Position numbers and translations under genes: made by a program
The notes under the pieces: model-generated
What the model was told of the DNA's origin: nothing
Databases searched by the model: none
Seen by the model: only the letters and a program-made list of their open reading frames with translations
Part shown: piece after piece, positions 62,892 through 64,000 of the stretch
How positions within the stretch are numbered: the stretch's first letter is position 1
Layout of the letters: each line of letters begins with the position of its first letter
Origin: CAXBYZ01 sp963980215
GTDB taxonomy: Bacteria; Patescibacteriota; Microgenomatia; UBA1400; CG1-02-47-37
Assembly (NCBI GenBank): GCA_963980215.1
Contig: CAXBYZ010000001.1
Coordinates: forward strand, 1-64,000
Length of the DNA: 64,000 nucleotides
Direction of reading: 5' to 3'

Positions 62892-63176
62892 TTAGGTTTT
62901 AGTAATAGTTCTCTTAACCATTTTTCCGTGACCTCTAAAGGTTCTGGTGGGGGCAAACTCCCCTAATCGATGGCCAACCATGGATTCGTTGACGAAAACT
63001 TCTATAAATTTATTGCCGTTGTGAACAAGAAAAGTGTGGCTAACAAATTCTGGCGAGATTTGACTTGAACGAGACCAGGTTTTGATTGGCTCTTTTTTGC
63101 CCTCGGCTTTCATTTTGTCGATCTTTTTTGATAATCTTGGATCGACGTATGGTCCTTTTTTGTTTGATCTAGACAT
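62892..63176 (-). CDS. rpsS: Ribosomal protein S19
   Basis: 94 residues. SRSNKKGPYVDPRLSKKIDKM, IKTWSRSSQISPEFVSHTFLVHNGNKFIEVFVNESMVGHRLGEFAPTRTFRGH. Its ATG overlaps the rplB stop region by 1 nt. Confidence 0.98.
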   Translation of the reverse strand: MSRSNKKGPYVDPRLSKKIDKMKAEGKKEPIKTWSRSSQISPEFVSHTFLVHNGNKFIEVFVNESMVGHRLGEFAPTRTFRGHGKMVKRTITKT

Positions 63177-64000
63177 TACTTTCTCCTGTCTTTGATAATA
63201 AATTTGGTTGAGTATTTCCTTGGTTTTCTGGTTTTCTTACCAAGAGTCTTTTTACCCCAAGGGCTTAAAGGGGATGGCATACCAATACCACTACGACCCT
63301 CACCGCCACCGTGTGGGTGTGAGCCGGGGTGTTGAGCAGTACCACGAACAGTTGGCCTGACTCCCAGGTGTCGTTTTCTTCCGGCTTTACCAAGTTTTAT
63401 GTTCTTTACATCTTGGTTTCCAACCTCGCCGATTGTAGCATAACACTCCAAAGAAATTAAACGGACTTCTCCAGACGGAAGTTTGACGATGGCTTTTTTG
63501 TCTTTTCCTTGAAGAGTAGCGGCGGTACCTGCTGATCTAACCATCTGGCCACCTTTTCCTGGGGTGATTTCAAGATTGTGGATTAAACTACCAACCGGGA
63601 TTGATCTTAATGGACAGGCGTTTCCGGGTTTGATTGGAGCTTTTTCACCGGAAATGATTGGTTGGTTTACTTTTAATCCTTTGGGGGCAAGAATGTATCT
63701 TTTGGCCCCATCGATGTAGTGAAGAAGGGCAATGTTGGCACTTCTGTTTGGATCGTACTCGATGGTAGCGACTTTGGCGACGATGTCTCTTTTGTCTCTT
63801 TTAAAGTCGATAAGACGATATTGTCTTTTGTGGCGACCACCGTGATGACGAACAGAAATTTTACCTGAACTGTCTCGGCCAGCCTTGTACTTGATAACCT
63901 TGGTGAGGCTTTTTTCTGGTTTGGTGGTGGTGATTTCATCGAAAGTAATGTCTCTTCGATGCCTTCGACCCGGGGTGGTGGGTTTGTATGTTCTAATTGC
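63176..64000 (-). CDS. rplB: Ribosomal protein L2 (start codon just outside window)
   Basis: The frame is open to the right edge and begins AIRTYKPTTPGRRHRRD, so only the ATG (three bases) is missing; about 275 residues. RHHGGRHKRQYRLIDFKRDK, KGGQMVRSAGTAATLQGKD, and GVRPTVRGTAQHPGSHPHGGGEGRSGIGMPSPLSPWGKKTLGKKTRK contain the peptidyl-transferase-near His-rich loop. First visible gene of the block. Confidence 0.98.
   Translation of the reverse strand, partial: AIRTYKPTTPGRRHRRDITFDEITTTKPEKSLTKVIKYKAGRDSSGKISVRHHGGRHKRQYRLIDFKRDKRDIVAKVATIEYDPNRSANIALLHYIDGAKRYILAPKGLKVNQPIISGEKAPIKPGNACPLRSIPVGSLIHNLEITPGKGGQMVRSAGTAATLQGKDKKAIVKLPSGEVRLISLECYATIGEVGNQDVKNIKLGKAGRKRHLGVRPTVRGTAQHPGSHPHGGGEGRSGIGMPSPLSPWGKKTLGKKTRKPRKYSTKFIIKDRRK

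Noticed and set aside
63176..63544. Separate 122-residue ORF
   Set aside because: It is the C-terminal part of L2, whose frame stays open to the window edge.

Overview
The window reads as chromosome of an AT-rich, gene-dense bacterium of the Candidate Phyla Radiation (Patescibacteria), probably a Microgenomates-type lineage; the phylum level is inference from gene content. Supporting signs: the long S10/spc/alpha-type ribosomal block (right edge to about 49.8 kb, minus strand) has no rpmD (L30) between rpsE and rplO, which is the usual CPR state; S14 is the short zinc type; both tRNA genes lack an encoded CCA and a CCA-adding enzyme is present; proteins are compact and many genes overlap by a few bases. 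TGA is a normal stop here (secF, cmk, recJ and others), so this is not the UGA=Gly code of Gracilibacteria or Absconditabacteria.

Layout. 0-9.6 kb: thiI (cut at the left edge), ferritin, tRNA-Gln, a secreted glycosidase-like protein, a lysozyme-like transglycosylase in an operon with folA and thyA, a SurA-N-like anchored protein, gltX and unknown envelope proteins. 9.6-16.4 kb: dacA, aspS, an orphan Cys-rich gene behind an elaborate RNA leader, a Phd/RelE toxin-antitoxin cassette lodged in a duplication of the recJ 3' end, recJ and cca. 16.4-30 kb: a RAYT (REP-associated) transposase flanked by its palindromes, secDF, a DUF3048 protein, peptidases, rdgB, membrane proteins, a second toxin-antitoxin pair and uppP. 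30-45 kb: rnpB, an acyltransferase, an AI-2E-type permease, miaA/miaB, an ABC-2 exporter, HU, RNase Y, recX/recA, a HigBA pair, tRNA-Pro, a cupin, a phosphoribosyltransferase and a dus. 45-49.7 kb: a small island of DNA repair/nuclease-type genes (Cas4-like nuclease, RhuM, MGMT-like, a radical-SAM gene interrupted by TGA, SNase, S51 peptidase). 49.76-64 kb: rpsI-rplM-rplQ-rpoA-rpsD-rpsK-rpsM-rpmJ-infA-map-cmk-adk-secY-rplO-rpsE-rplR-rplF-rpsH-rpsN-rplE-rplX-rplN-rpsQ-rpmC-rplP-rpsC-rplV-rpsS-rplB, all read leftward.

Three patterns cross the window. (1) Most genes that begin a transcription unit have a -10 hexamer ending 6-9 nt before the start codon and no Shine-Dalgarno sequence, implying leaderless mRNAs; several divergent pairs have interlocked promoters inside 20-60 bp. 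(2) Short palindromes of the REP type, matching those flanking the RAYT gene, sit at gene 3' ends and supply the last codons and the stop: SecF, a phosphoribosyltransferase and Cmk all end in HTSKV, and L13 and L17 share a SLTPGVKEVPTPGV tail from a double palindrome. (3) Accessory pieces (three toxin-antitoxin pairs, RAYT, RhuM) are set directly into tight housekeeping context, in one case with a perfect 153-bp duplication of the recJ end.

All calls come from reading the sequence and remembered family features; no database search was run.
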